The position numbers and the translations under genes were made by a program. From Thalassospira sp. (GTDB taxonomy: Bacteria; Pseudomonadota; Alphaproteobacteria; Rhodospirillales; Thalassospiraceae): a stretch of DNA of 64,000 nucleotides. The stretch covers positions 124,001 to 188,000 of the forward strand of contig NZ_JAUYHK010000011.1 of assembly GCF_030690045.1 (NCBI RefSeq). The letters run 5' to 3'. Under the pieces are notes generated by a model, which worked only from the letters and a program-made list of their open reading frames with translations, searched no databases and was not told the origin of the DNA. Below, piece after piece: positions 57,544 through 64,000 of the stretch. Numbering within the stretch: position 1 is the stretch's first letter; each line of letters begins with the position of its first letter.

Positions 57544-58953
57544 TTATTTCGCACAGAAACGCTGGATACGCACCAGAGTTTCGGTCTTTCCAAGGACTTG
57601 CATGACCTCGAAAATACCCGGTGATGAATTGGATCCGGTCAGTACGGCCCGCAAGGGCTGTGCCACTTTTCCCAGCTTCACATCAAGGGTTTCGGAAACC
57701 TGACGGACGGCTTCCTCGATGGTGGTTTCTTCCCAGATCGTAACGGCATCAAGTGCGCTCACCAATGCCGGGAACAAGCCTTGCGGGGCTTCGTCGATCA
57801 GGGGCTGGGCCTTTTCATTAAAGGTCAGAACACCGTCCGTGACATAGAAGGCCGCAGAATCGGCAAGTTCAATCAGGGTTTTGGCCCGTTCCTTAAGGCC
57901 CGACATACCCTTGACAAGGCTTTCAACCTGATCGGCATTCAGTTCGGCCAGCCCGATATTGCGTGCAATCAGCGGCGCGATATCGGATGCTAGTCGGCGA
58001 TCATCGGCCTGACGGATATAGACACCGTTCAGATTGGTCAGTTTGGCGAAATCAAAACGCGATGCGCCTTTGCCAACATCCTTGACGTCAAACCATTCAA
58101 TCGCCTGTTCCTGCGAGATGATTTCATCATCACCATGACCCCAGCCCAGACGCAGCAGGTAATTATTGATGGCCTCGGGCAGGAAGCCCATTTCATCGCG
58201 ATAGGCATCAACTCCCAGCGCCCCGTGGCGTTTCGACAGCTTGGCTCCATCCGGGCCGTGGATCAACGGAATATGGGCAAAGACCGGGACATCCCAACCC
58301 ATCGCGTCATACAGCGCTTTTTGACGAAAGGCATTGGTCAGGTGGTCGTCCCCACGAATAACGTGGGTGATGTTCATGTCATGATCGTCAACCACCACCG
58401 ACAGCATATAGGTCGGGGTACCATCGCCGCGCAGAATGATATAATCATCCAACTGATCATTGGCGACGCGGACATCGCCCTGAACCTGATCGGAAATGAT
58501 CGATTCGCCTTCCTGTGGGCATTTTAGACGCACCACGGGCTTGATACCTTCCGGGGCTTCGGATGCATCGCGGTCACGCCAGCGACCGTCATATTTCATC
58601 GGGCGGCCTTCGGCGCGGGCGGTTTCGCGCATTTCCTGCAATTCTTCGGGCGAACAGTAACAGAAATAGGCTTTGCCTGCGGCAACCAGACTGTGGGCGA
58701 CTTCGGCATGGCGGTCGCGCCGGGCAAACTGCATCACCGGTTCTTCATCGGCATTCAGGCCCAGCCATTTCAGGCCGTCAAAAATGGCGTCAACGGCTTC
58801 AGGGGTCGACCGTTCGCGGTCGGTATCCTCGATCCGTATCAGAAATTTGCCGCCGGTATGTTTGGCATAAAGCCAGTTATAAAGGGCGGTGCGTGCACCG
58901 CCGATATGCAGGAACCCGGTCGGGGACGGGGCAAAACGGGTAACAACCGTCAT
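57544..58953 (-). CDS. gltX: Glutamyl-tRNA synthetase
   Basis: 469 residues. The class I motifs are [16 protein letters not shown] (the HIGH equivalent at residues 16-19) and KLSKRHGA (the KMSKS equivalent). The C-terminal anticodon-binding helices are full length. Alphaproteobacteria often carry two GltX proteins, one tending to serve Glu-tRNA(Gln) for GatCAB; sequence alone does not tell me which this is. It is transcribed toward gltA with 156 bases between, and diverges from comEC. Confidence 0.95.
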   Translation of the reverse strand: MTVVTRFAPSPTGFLHIGGARTALYNWLYAKHTGGKFLIRIEDTDRERSTPEAVDAIFDGLKWLGLNADEEPVMQFARRDRHAEVAHSLVAAGKAYFCYCSPEELQEMRETARAEGRPMKYDGRWRDRDASEAPEGIKPVVRLKCPQEGESIISDQVQGDVRVANDQLDDYIILRGDGTPTYMLSVVVDDHDMNITHVIRGDDHLTNAFRQKALYDAMGWDVPVFAHIPLIHGPDGAKLSKRHGALGVDAYRDEMGFLPEAINNYLLRLGWGHGDDEIISQEQAIEWFDVKDVGKGASRFDFAKLTNLNGVYIRQADDRRLASDIAPLIARNIGLAELNADQVESLVKGMSGLKERAKTLIELADSAAFYVTDGVLTFNEKAQPLIDEAPQGLFPALVSALDAVTIWEETTIEEAVRQVSETLDVKLGKVAQPLRAVLTGSNSSPGIFEVMQVLGKTETLVRIQRFCAK

Positions 58954-59046
58954 TCAATCTGTCCGTTATCTGGATGTTGTTGCTTGTCGATTAAGCATTT
59001 GGCGTGCAGGCTATAACACATAAGGGACCCCGTTGCACCACAGCCG

Positions 59047-61203
59047 ATGATAGATAGGAACAGTCAGCGTGACAGGCTATTGAACATTCGTCGTATTTCG
59101 CCCGGAAAATATTCTTTTATTCAAAGGGTTTGGACGCTATCTGATTCATTTTCAACAGCCCTTGCCGAAGATCGCGGGCGCTGGATTTTGGCTTGCACCC
59201 TCTTCTTTGGGTTGGGGTGTGCCTGGTATTTTTCGCTTCCTGCGCAACCGACCCCTGAAATTGTTGGCGCGGTCCTGATTCTTTCGCTGCTGATTCTTTG
59301 GTTTTCCCGGCGACATATCCTGCTGTTTTTCGGTGCCGTCCTGCTGTTGGCAGTTTGTTGTGGTATGGCGATCAGTGCTTTTCACCTTTGGGCGGATGGC
59401 GGTCCGACCTTGAAGCGCACATTATACAGTGCCGCACTTTCCGGCAGGGTGATCGCGATTGAACCCCAAGCCAGACGGACCCGCATTATCCTTGCGCCGA
59501 TAATGATAGAGGGGATGGAACCGGAGAACCACCCGCGCAAGGTCAGGATATCGATGCCCGGAACGCCGGATTTTGGGGCAGGGGATGTCATTACGGTATC
59601 CGGACGTTTGTTTCCCTTGCGCCCGCCCGCGGTGCCGGGGGACCCGGATTTCGCCCGCAGACTTTATCTGGATGGAATCGGGGCGACCGGGTTTGTCTTT
59701 GGCCGCAATTATCAGGTGACACAAATCGCGACATCCGGCTTTTTGCATGGATGGAGCGACAGGATCAGCGATGTTCGTCACACCATTATGGCGGAAGTTA
59801 ACCGTGCGATGGCCCCGGATCACGCCAGTGTTGCCAGTGCGCTGATTGTCGGGGAACGGGGGGATATATCCCCCAAAATTGCCGAGGATTTGCGTAAGTC
59901 AGGGTTGGCGCATTTGCTGGCGATTTCCGGCCTGCATATGGGGTTGTTGTGCGGGACGGTATTCTTTTTTGTCCGCCTGGTGCTGGCGGCGATTCCACCG
60001 TTGGCATTACGCTATCCGATCAAGAAATGGGCGGCCTGTGCCGCGATGATTGCCGGGGCCTTTTATCTGGTTCTGTCGGGGGGAACGGTTCCGACCCAGC
60101 GTGCCTATGTCATGACCGGTATTGTGTTGTTTGCAGTGCTGGTGGACCGGCGGGCAATTTCATTGAGGCTGGTTGCCCTTGCCGCCCTTGTGGTTTTGAT
60201 CGTGCGGCCCGATGCCATTCTGGGACCCAGTTTTCAGTTGTCCTTTGCCGCTGTGGTCGTTTTGGTGGCGTTTTATAACGGGATCGGGCGGCGCTGGTTT
60301 ACCGGGGCCGCAGATTTGGGCCCCGGCGGGCGATTATCCCGGTATTTTCTGGCCTTGCTGATTACCAGTTTGCTGGTGACGGCTGCAACAGCCCCAATCA
60401 TTGTCTTTCATTTTGGGCGGATATCACTGTTGGGGATTTTTGCCAATCTGGCGGCGATTCCCCTGATGGCATTCTGGGTGATGCCGGTGATGGTTCTGGC
60501 GATGATTGCCATGCCCTTCGGATTGGCATCTGTGCCGTTACAGGTGATGGAGCCGGGGCTGGAAGCCCTGCTATATCTTGCGGATCGGGTGGCGGCGCAA
60601 TCATGGGGATTATGGTATCTGTCACGCCCTGATGGCGTGGCAATCGGGGCGATGGTGCTGGCCGTCACATGGTTGATTATCTGGCAAAACAACCGGATGC
60701 GGGTCCTTTCAATGATCCCGGCCTGTATTGCCATTGTTCTTGGGGTGTTACACAATCAGCCAGATATGCTGGTGTCCGGGGATCAGAAAGGTTGGTCTGT
60801 TTGGATGCGTGAGGATCAAAAAATTATTGTTCCCAAGGGGATATCAGATTTTCATCATTCGTTATGGCTGGCGCGTTATGGGATTGATCCCGATCATCCG
60901 GACCGGGCGACGATCCATTGTGACAGTGATATCTGTCGTCTGGGCAGTGGAGGCAAGACAATCCTGATTGCGAATATCCTGACCGATCCATTCTATGCCT
61001 GTCGTCATGCCGATATTGTGGTGAATTTAAAGGCGGATATGCCGGTCAATGCCTGCGCGGGGGACCGGATGATTATTGATGATGATGTGTTATGGCATCA
61101 GGGTGGGGTAGCCATTTATGACATGGCAACGACCAAGCCGTGGTACCGGACGGTGCGTCAGGATGCTGGGGATTGGCCGTGGGTAATCATCGGCGGGCGA
61201 TAA
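59047..61203 (+). CDS. comEC: ComEC/Rec2-family DNA-uptake membrane channel
   Basis: 718 residues. N-terminal helices (about 45-110), an OB-like periplasmic segment (DUF4131-like, about 110-240) and the multi-helix competence domain with the hallmark LAISGLHMG near residue 295. A C-terminal soluble part of about 160 residues follows but has no HxHxDH metallo-beta-lactamase motif. ComEC carries single-stranded DNA across the inner membrane in natural transformation. Many alphaproteobacteria keep the gene next to lexA and gltX without proven competence. The start at 59047 lacks a clear ribosome-binding site. Confidence 0.9.
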   Translation: MIDRNSQRDRLLNIRRISPGKYSFIQRVWTLSDSFSTALAEDRGRWILACTLFFGLGCAWYFSLPAQPTPEIVGAVLILSLLILWFSRRHILLFFGAVLLLAVCCGMAISAFHLWADGGPTLKRTLYSAALSGRVIAIEPQARRTRIILAPIMIEGMEPENHPRKVRISMPGTPDFGAGDVITVSGRLFPLRPPAVPGDPDFARRLYLDGIGATGFVFGRNYQVTQIATSGFLHGWSDRISDVRHTIMAEVNRAMAPDHASVASALIVGERGDISPKIAEDLRKSGLAHLLAISGLHMGLLCGTVFFFVRLVLAAIPPLALRYPIKKWAACAAMIAGAFYLVLSGGTVPTQRAYVMTGIVLFAVLVDRRAISLRLVALAALVVLIVRPDAILGPSFQLSFAAVVVLVAFYNGIGRRWFTGAADLGPGGRLSRYFLALLITSLLVTAATAPIIVFHFGRISLLGIFANLAAIPLMAFWVMPVMVLAMIAMPFGLASVPLQVMEPGLEALLYLADRVAAQSWGLWYLSRPDGVAIGAMVLAVTWLIIWQNNRMRVLSMIPACIAIVLGVLHNQPDMLVSGDQKGWSVWMREDQKIIVPKGISDFHHSLWLARYGIDPDHPDRATIHCDSDICRLGSGGKTILIANILTDPFYACRHADIVVNLKADMPVNACAGDRMIIDDDVLWHQGGVAIYDMATTKPWYRTVRQDAGDWPWVIIGGR

Positions 61204-61214
61204 AGCATCATGGC

Positions 61215-61922
61215 TCAGTACTGACGCAACAACCCGACCAGACGCCCCTGAATACGCACCCGGTCCGGCGACAGGGCGCGGGTTTCATATTTGGCATTGG
61301 CCGGTTCCAGCAAAACTTCGCCCCGACCACGTTTCAGGCGTTTGAGGGTGGCTTCGCTTTCATCGACAAGGGCGACAACAATGGTGCCATCATGGGCCTG
61401 TTCACATTTCTGGATCAGTACGGTGTCGCCATCGAGAATACCGGCGTCAATCATCGAATCACCCGAAACTTCAAGGGCGTAATGTTCTCCGCTGCCCAGT
61501 AGGGATGCTGGAACTTGTACATGGGTGCTTTGATCGCGCAGGGCCTCGATCGGCGTTCCGGCAGCAATCCGGCCATAAAGCGGCAAGGAAAGCGATTCCC
61601 GGACTTCGGAAAAGGCCGAAGGCACGGTTGCCGACCGATGGGTGGTTTTGCGTGCTGCGGCCAGCGATGTTACCTTTGCCGTGGCGGGGGCGGCGCTGTC
61701 ATCATTATTGTCGGGCAGGCGCAGGACTTCAAGGGCACGGGCGCGGTGCGCTAGGCGGCGAATAAATCCACGTTCTTCAAGCCCGGTAATCAGGCGATGA
61801 ATGCCGGATTTGGATTTCAGGTTCAGGGCTTCTTTCATCTCGTCAAAAGAAGGCGAGATGCCAGTATCGCGAAGATAATTGTCGATATAGACCAGCAACT
61901 CATATTGCTTGCGCGTCAGCAT
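61215..61922 (-). CDS. lexA: SOS repressor LexA
   Basis: 235 residues, the longer alphaproteobacterial form. The winged-helix DNA-binding domain covers residues 1-65. The self-cleavage bond is Ala121-Gly122 (RIAAGTPI), with the catalytic Ser156 (GDSMIDAG) and Lys194 (ATLKRL). RecA filaments on single-stranded DNA stimulate cleavage and derepress DNA-repair genes. A LexA operator overlaps its own promoter, implying autoregulation. It converges on comEC with only 11 bases between the stops. Confidence 0.97.
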   Translation of the reverse strand: MLTRKQYELLVYIDNYLRDTGISPSFDEMKEALNLKSKSGIHRLITGLEERGFIRRLAHRARALEVLRLPDNNDDSAAPATAKVTSLAAARKTTHRSATVPSAFSEVRESLSLPLYGRIAAGTPIEALRDQSTHVQVPASLLGSGEHYALEVSGDSMIDAGILDGDTVLIQKCEQAHDGTIVVALVDESEATLKRLKRGRGEVLLEPANAKYETRALSPDRVRIQGRLVGLLRQY

Positions 61923-61945
61923 GATTTTCCCCCGGACCGAAAACA

Positions 61946-61960
61946 GAACAAACCGAATAC
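61946..61960 (-). promoter_or_regulatory. Degenerate second LexA-like half-site pair
   Basis: GAAC-N7-ATAC on the plus strand keeps one perfect half of the LexA box; the other half has two mismatches. It lies between the main operator and the lexA start. A weak secondary site is possible. Confidence 0.25.
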
Positions 61961-61966
61961 ATAAAT

Positions 61967-61981
61967 GTTCTACTTTGGTTC
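61967..61981 (-). promoter_or_regulatory. LexA operator (SOS box)
   Basis: GTTC-TACTTTG-GTTC on the plus strand is an exact match to the alphaproteobacterial direct-repeat LexA box GTTC-N7-GTTC. It covers the -10 element of the lexA promoter, so bound LexA would block polymerase. Confidence 0.85.
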
Positions 61982-61995
61982 TGACCTCTGGTCAA
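61967..61995 (-). promoter_or_regulatory. Promoter of lexA
   Basis: On the minus strand: TTGACC (61995-61990), 17-base spacer, TAGAAC (61972-61967). The -10 element is embedded in the LexA operator. Confidence 0.65.
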
Positions 61996-62081
61996 GCGTC
62001 ATGGTGCAAAAATAACGGATTTCGAGGATTCTTTCGGGGCAGGAATGAAATATTGCGGATTTCCGGGCCGGAACGCCGGTG

Positions 62082-62561
62082 TCAATCGGCCTGAAATGTC
62101 CCGGATTTGCCACCATCCTTGTAAACAACCCGGATGTCAGTCAGGCGCATGGTTTTATCTACGGCCTTGCACATGTCAAAGATGGTCAGGGCGGTGACAG
62201 AAACGGCGGTCAGGGCTTCCATTTCCACCCCGGTGCGGCCAGATGTCTTGCAGGTGGCGATGATATCAACCGCATCGCCATCATCGGCCAGCGCCAGTTT
62301 GACCTCGACCGCATCCAGCGGCAGGGGATGACACAGCGGGATCAGGTCGGATGTTTTTTTGGCTGCCATAATGCCAGCCAGTTGCGCAATCGCCAGAACA
62401 TCGCCCTTTTTATGTCCGTGCCGTGCAATCAGGCGGGCGGTTTCCGCAGCCATTAAAACCCGGCCCTTGGCAATGGCAATGCGGGCGGTCACGTCCTTGG
62501 CCGACACATCCACCATCACGGCATTGCCGCTGGCATCAATATGCGAAAGTGTATCGGCCAT
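62082..62561 (-). CDS. moaC: Cyclic pyranopterin monophosphate synthase
   Basis: 159 residues. The start LSHIDASGNAVMVDVSAKD and the active-site loops IPLCHPLPLD and GVEMEALTAVSVTALTIFDMCKA are those of MoaC. It converts the radical-SAM product of MoaA to cyclic pyranopterin monophosphate, the first stable intermediate of molybdenum cofactor. It follows trpC by 39 bases on the same strand, and the moeA gene that often comes next is not here. Confidence 0.97.
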   Translation of the reverse strand: MADTLSHIDASGNAVMVDVSAKDVTARIAIAKGRVLMAAETARLIARHGHKKGDVLAIAQLAGIMAAKKTSDLIPLCHPLPLDAVEVKLALADDGDAVDIIATCKTSGRTGVEMEALTAVSVTALTIFDMCKAVDKTMRLTDIRVVYKDGGKSGTFQAD

Positions 62562-62600
62562 GATAATCCCCGTAATGGAACAGTGGATGGAACGTTTGTC

Positions 62601-63398
62601 TCAGTTAGTTTTGGACAGCAGGGCGCGGGTGGCCGCTGTGACGTCATCCTGCCGCATCAGGCTTTCGCCGATCAAAAAGCATTGCGCCCCGACCTTTGCC
62701 ATCCGAGCCAGATCGTCGGGGCCAAACAGGCCGCTTTCGGCAACCAGCATCCGGCCTGCATCAACCAGCGATGCCAGTTCTTCGGTGGTGGTCAGTGAAA
62801 TCTCCAAAGTCTTTAGATTTCGGTTGTTTACACCAATCAATTTTGATTTCAGTTTAAGAGCGCGCTCAAGTTCCGGGGCATTGTGAACCTCGATCAGGAC
62901 ATCCATGCCAAGGGCATTGGCTGCCTGTTCCAGTTCGCTCGCCTGCGTATCGTCAAGGGCGGCCATGATCAACAAAATGCAATCGGCACCCAACGCGCGC
63001 GCCTCGGTCACCTGATAGGGGTCCAACATAAAATCCTTGCGCAGGACCGGTAATTCAATCGCTGCTCTTGCCGCCACCAGATAGCTGTCATCGCCCTGAA
63101 AATAGGGAATATCGGTCAAAACCGACAGGCAACTTGCCCCACCAGCCTGATAGGCCTTTGCCAGCAAGGATGGATCAAAATCCGCCCGAATCAATCCTTT
63201 ACTGGGCGAGGCTTTCTTGATTTCGGCAATCAGGCCGTATCGGCCCGCCGCAACGGTTTTTTCCAAGGCGGCAATAAAACCGCGCGGCGCAGTTTGTGCA
63301 TTGGCAGCAGATTCAAGTTCCGACAACGATGTGCGTGCCTTGCAGGCGGCAATATGATCACGTTTGTCGTTGCAGATGCGGTCAAGTACGTCGCTCAC
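62601..63398 (-). CDS. trpC: Indole-3-glycerol-phosphate synthase
   Basis: 265 residues from a GTG start that overlaps the trpD stop by four bases (GTGA). The TIM-barrel motifs [24 protein letters not shown] and [12 protein letters not shown] are diagnostic. It is a single-function enzyme, not fused to TrpF. It makes indole-3-glycerol phosphate, the precursor of indole, in tryptophan synthesis. Confidence 0.97.
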   Translation of the reverse strand: MSDVLDRICNDKRDHIAACKARTSLSELESAANAQTAPRGFIAALEKTVAAGRYGLIAEIKKASPSKGLIRADFDPSLLAKAYQAGGASCLSVLTDIPYFQGDDSYLVAARAAIELPVLRKDFMLDPYQVTEARALGADCILLIMAALDDTQASELEQAANALGMDVLIEVHNAPELERALKLKSKLIGVNNRNLKTLEISLTTTEELASLVDAGRMLVAESGLFGPDDLARMAKVGAQCFLIGESLMRQDDVTAATRALLSKTN

Positions 63399-64000
63399 GC
63401 CGGAAGCTCCTGATTGGAAATCGTCACCAGATTTTGCAAGGTAGTTGCGGCTTTGCCGCTGTCAATGGCGGCAATCGCCTGTGTGACGCCATCCTGAAGA
63501 TCGTGGGCCTGTCCGGAGACAATCAGGGCTGCGGCGGCATTCAAAACGACAATATCGCGATAGGCATTTTTCTGCCCGGCCAGCAAATCACGGATCGCTT
63601 GGGCATTCACATTGGCATCTCCACCGCGAAGATCCTCAAGGTCGGAAAGGGCAAAGCCGTAATCTTGCGGATTGATGTCAAAGGTGGTGACTTTGCCGTC
63701 TTTGACCTCGGCGACAAAGGTTGGGCCGGTGGTCGAAATTTCGTCAAGGCCACCATGGCCGTGAACGACCCAGGCATGTTCCGATCCCAGACGATTTAGT
63801 ACATGGGCGACAGGTTCAACCCATTCGCGGGCAAAAACCCCAATGACCTGTCGTTTGGTTTTGGCCGGATTGGCCAGAGGTCCCAGCAGGTTAAAAATGG
63901 TGCGTGTTCCCATTTCTACCCGGGTTGGCATGACATGGCGTACCGCCGAATGATGACGCGGGGCCATCATGAAACACAGATTGTTTTCCCGTAGCGATTT
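63395..64000 (-). CDS. trpD: Anthranilate phosphoribosyltransferase, 3' part
   Basis: Cut by the right edge: about 200 C-terminal residues are present and the frame stays open to base 64000. [20 protein letters not shown] and [12 protein letters not shown] are TrpD motifs. The enzyme joins anthranilate to phosphoribosyl pyrophosphate. The methionine codon at 63970 is internal, not a start. The overlap with trpC indicates a trpDC operon. Confidence 0.95.
   Translation of the reverse strand, partial: KSLRENNLCFMMAPRHHSAVRHVMPTRVEMGTRTIFNLLGPLANPAKTKRQVIGVFAREWVEPVAHVLNRLGSEHAWVVHGHGGLDEISTTGPTFVAEVKDGKVTTFDINPQDYGFALSDLEDLRGGDANVNAQAIRDLLAGQKNAYRDIVVLNAAAALIVSGQAHDLQDGVTQAIAAIDSGKAATTLQNLVTISNQELPA

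Overview
The window is an ordinary, well-preserved stretch of alphaproteobacterial core chromosome. Gene order (tig-clpP-clpX-lon-hupB, nuoA-N-birA-coaX-rnj-mce, proS-lolCE-lolD-dnaE, rpsB-tsf-pyrH-frr-uppS-cdsA-dxr-rseP-bamA-skp-lpxD-fabZ-lpxA-lpxI-lpxB, then trpDC-moaC, lexA, comEC, gltX, gltA), the short ProS, RNase J, DUF1467 and the GTTC-N7-GTTC LexA operator all point to Alphaproteobacteria. Moderate GC and protein style fit Rhodospirillales, most likely a Thalassospira-like marine bacterium (inference; no 16S gene is present). I see no insertion sequence, prophage, integrase, CRISPR array or toxin cassette.

Layout. 1-4.8 kb: the tail of a copper-responsive MerR regulator, a membrane-anchored cytochrome c, a soluble PAS histidine kinase downstream of a D-amino-acid dehydrogenase (both minus strand), and the bifunctional NAD(P)H-hydrate repair enzyme. 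4.8-12.1 kb: tRNA-Leu(UAG), then the protein quality-control block trigger factor, ClpP, ClpX, Lon, then HU and tRNA-Val(UAC). 12.1-14.3 kb: an unrecognised lipoprotein, a solitary fliG (minus) and tRNA-Asp(GUC). 14.5-28.9 kb: the complete 14-gene respiratory complex I operon with genes tightly spaced or overlapping. 28.9-33.0 kb: biotin ligase, type III pantothenate kinase, RNase J, methylmalonyl-CoA epimerase and a small membrane protein. 33.0-41.0 kb: a gene-free interval carrying an orphan minus-strand terminator, a small exported protein, ProS, the Lol lipoprotein exporter (LolC/E-like plus LolD) and DnaE. 41.0-55.5 kb: translation factors, undecaprenyl/phospholipid/isoprenoid synthesis, RseP, BamA, Skp and the lipid A genes, an envelope-building supercluster. 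55.5-64 kb: glyoxalase I, then minus-strand gltA and gltX, comEC on plus, and minus-strand lexA, moaC, trpC and a trpD cut by the window edge.

No gene set here looks like a new system. The best second-look signals are non-coding: an orphan minus-strand terminator at 33051-33078 implying an unannotated small transcript, a full match to the EcfG general-stress promoter consensus ahead of clpX, abutting hairpins directly before nuoA with further hairpins in the two widest nuo gaps, and a LexA operator overlapping the lexA -10 element. All promoter, hairpin and terminator calls were made by eye.
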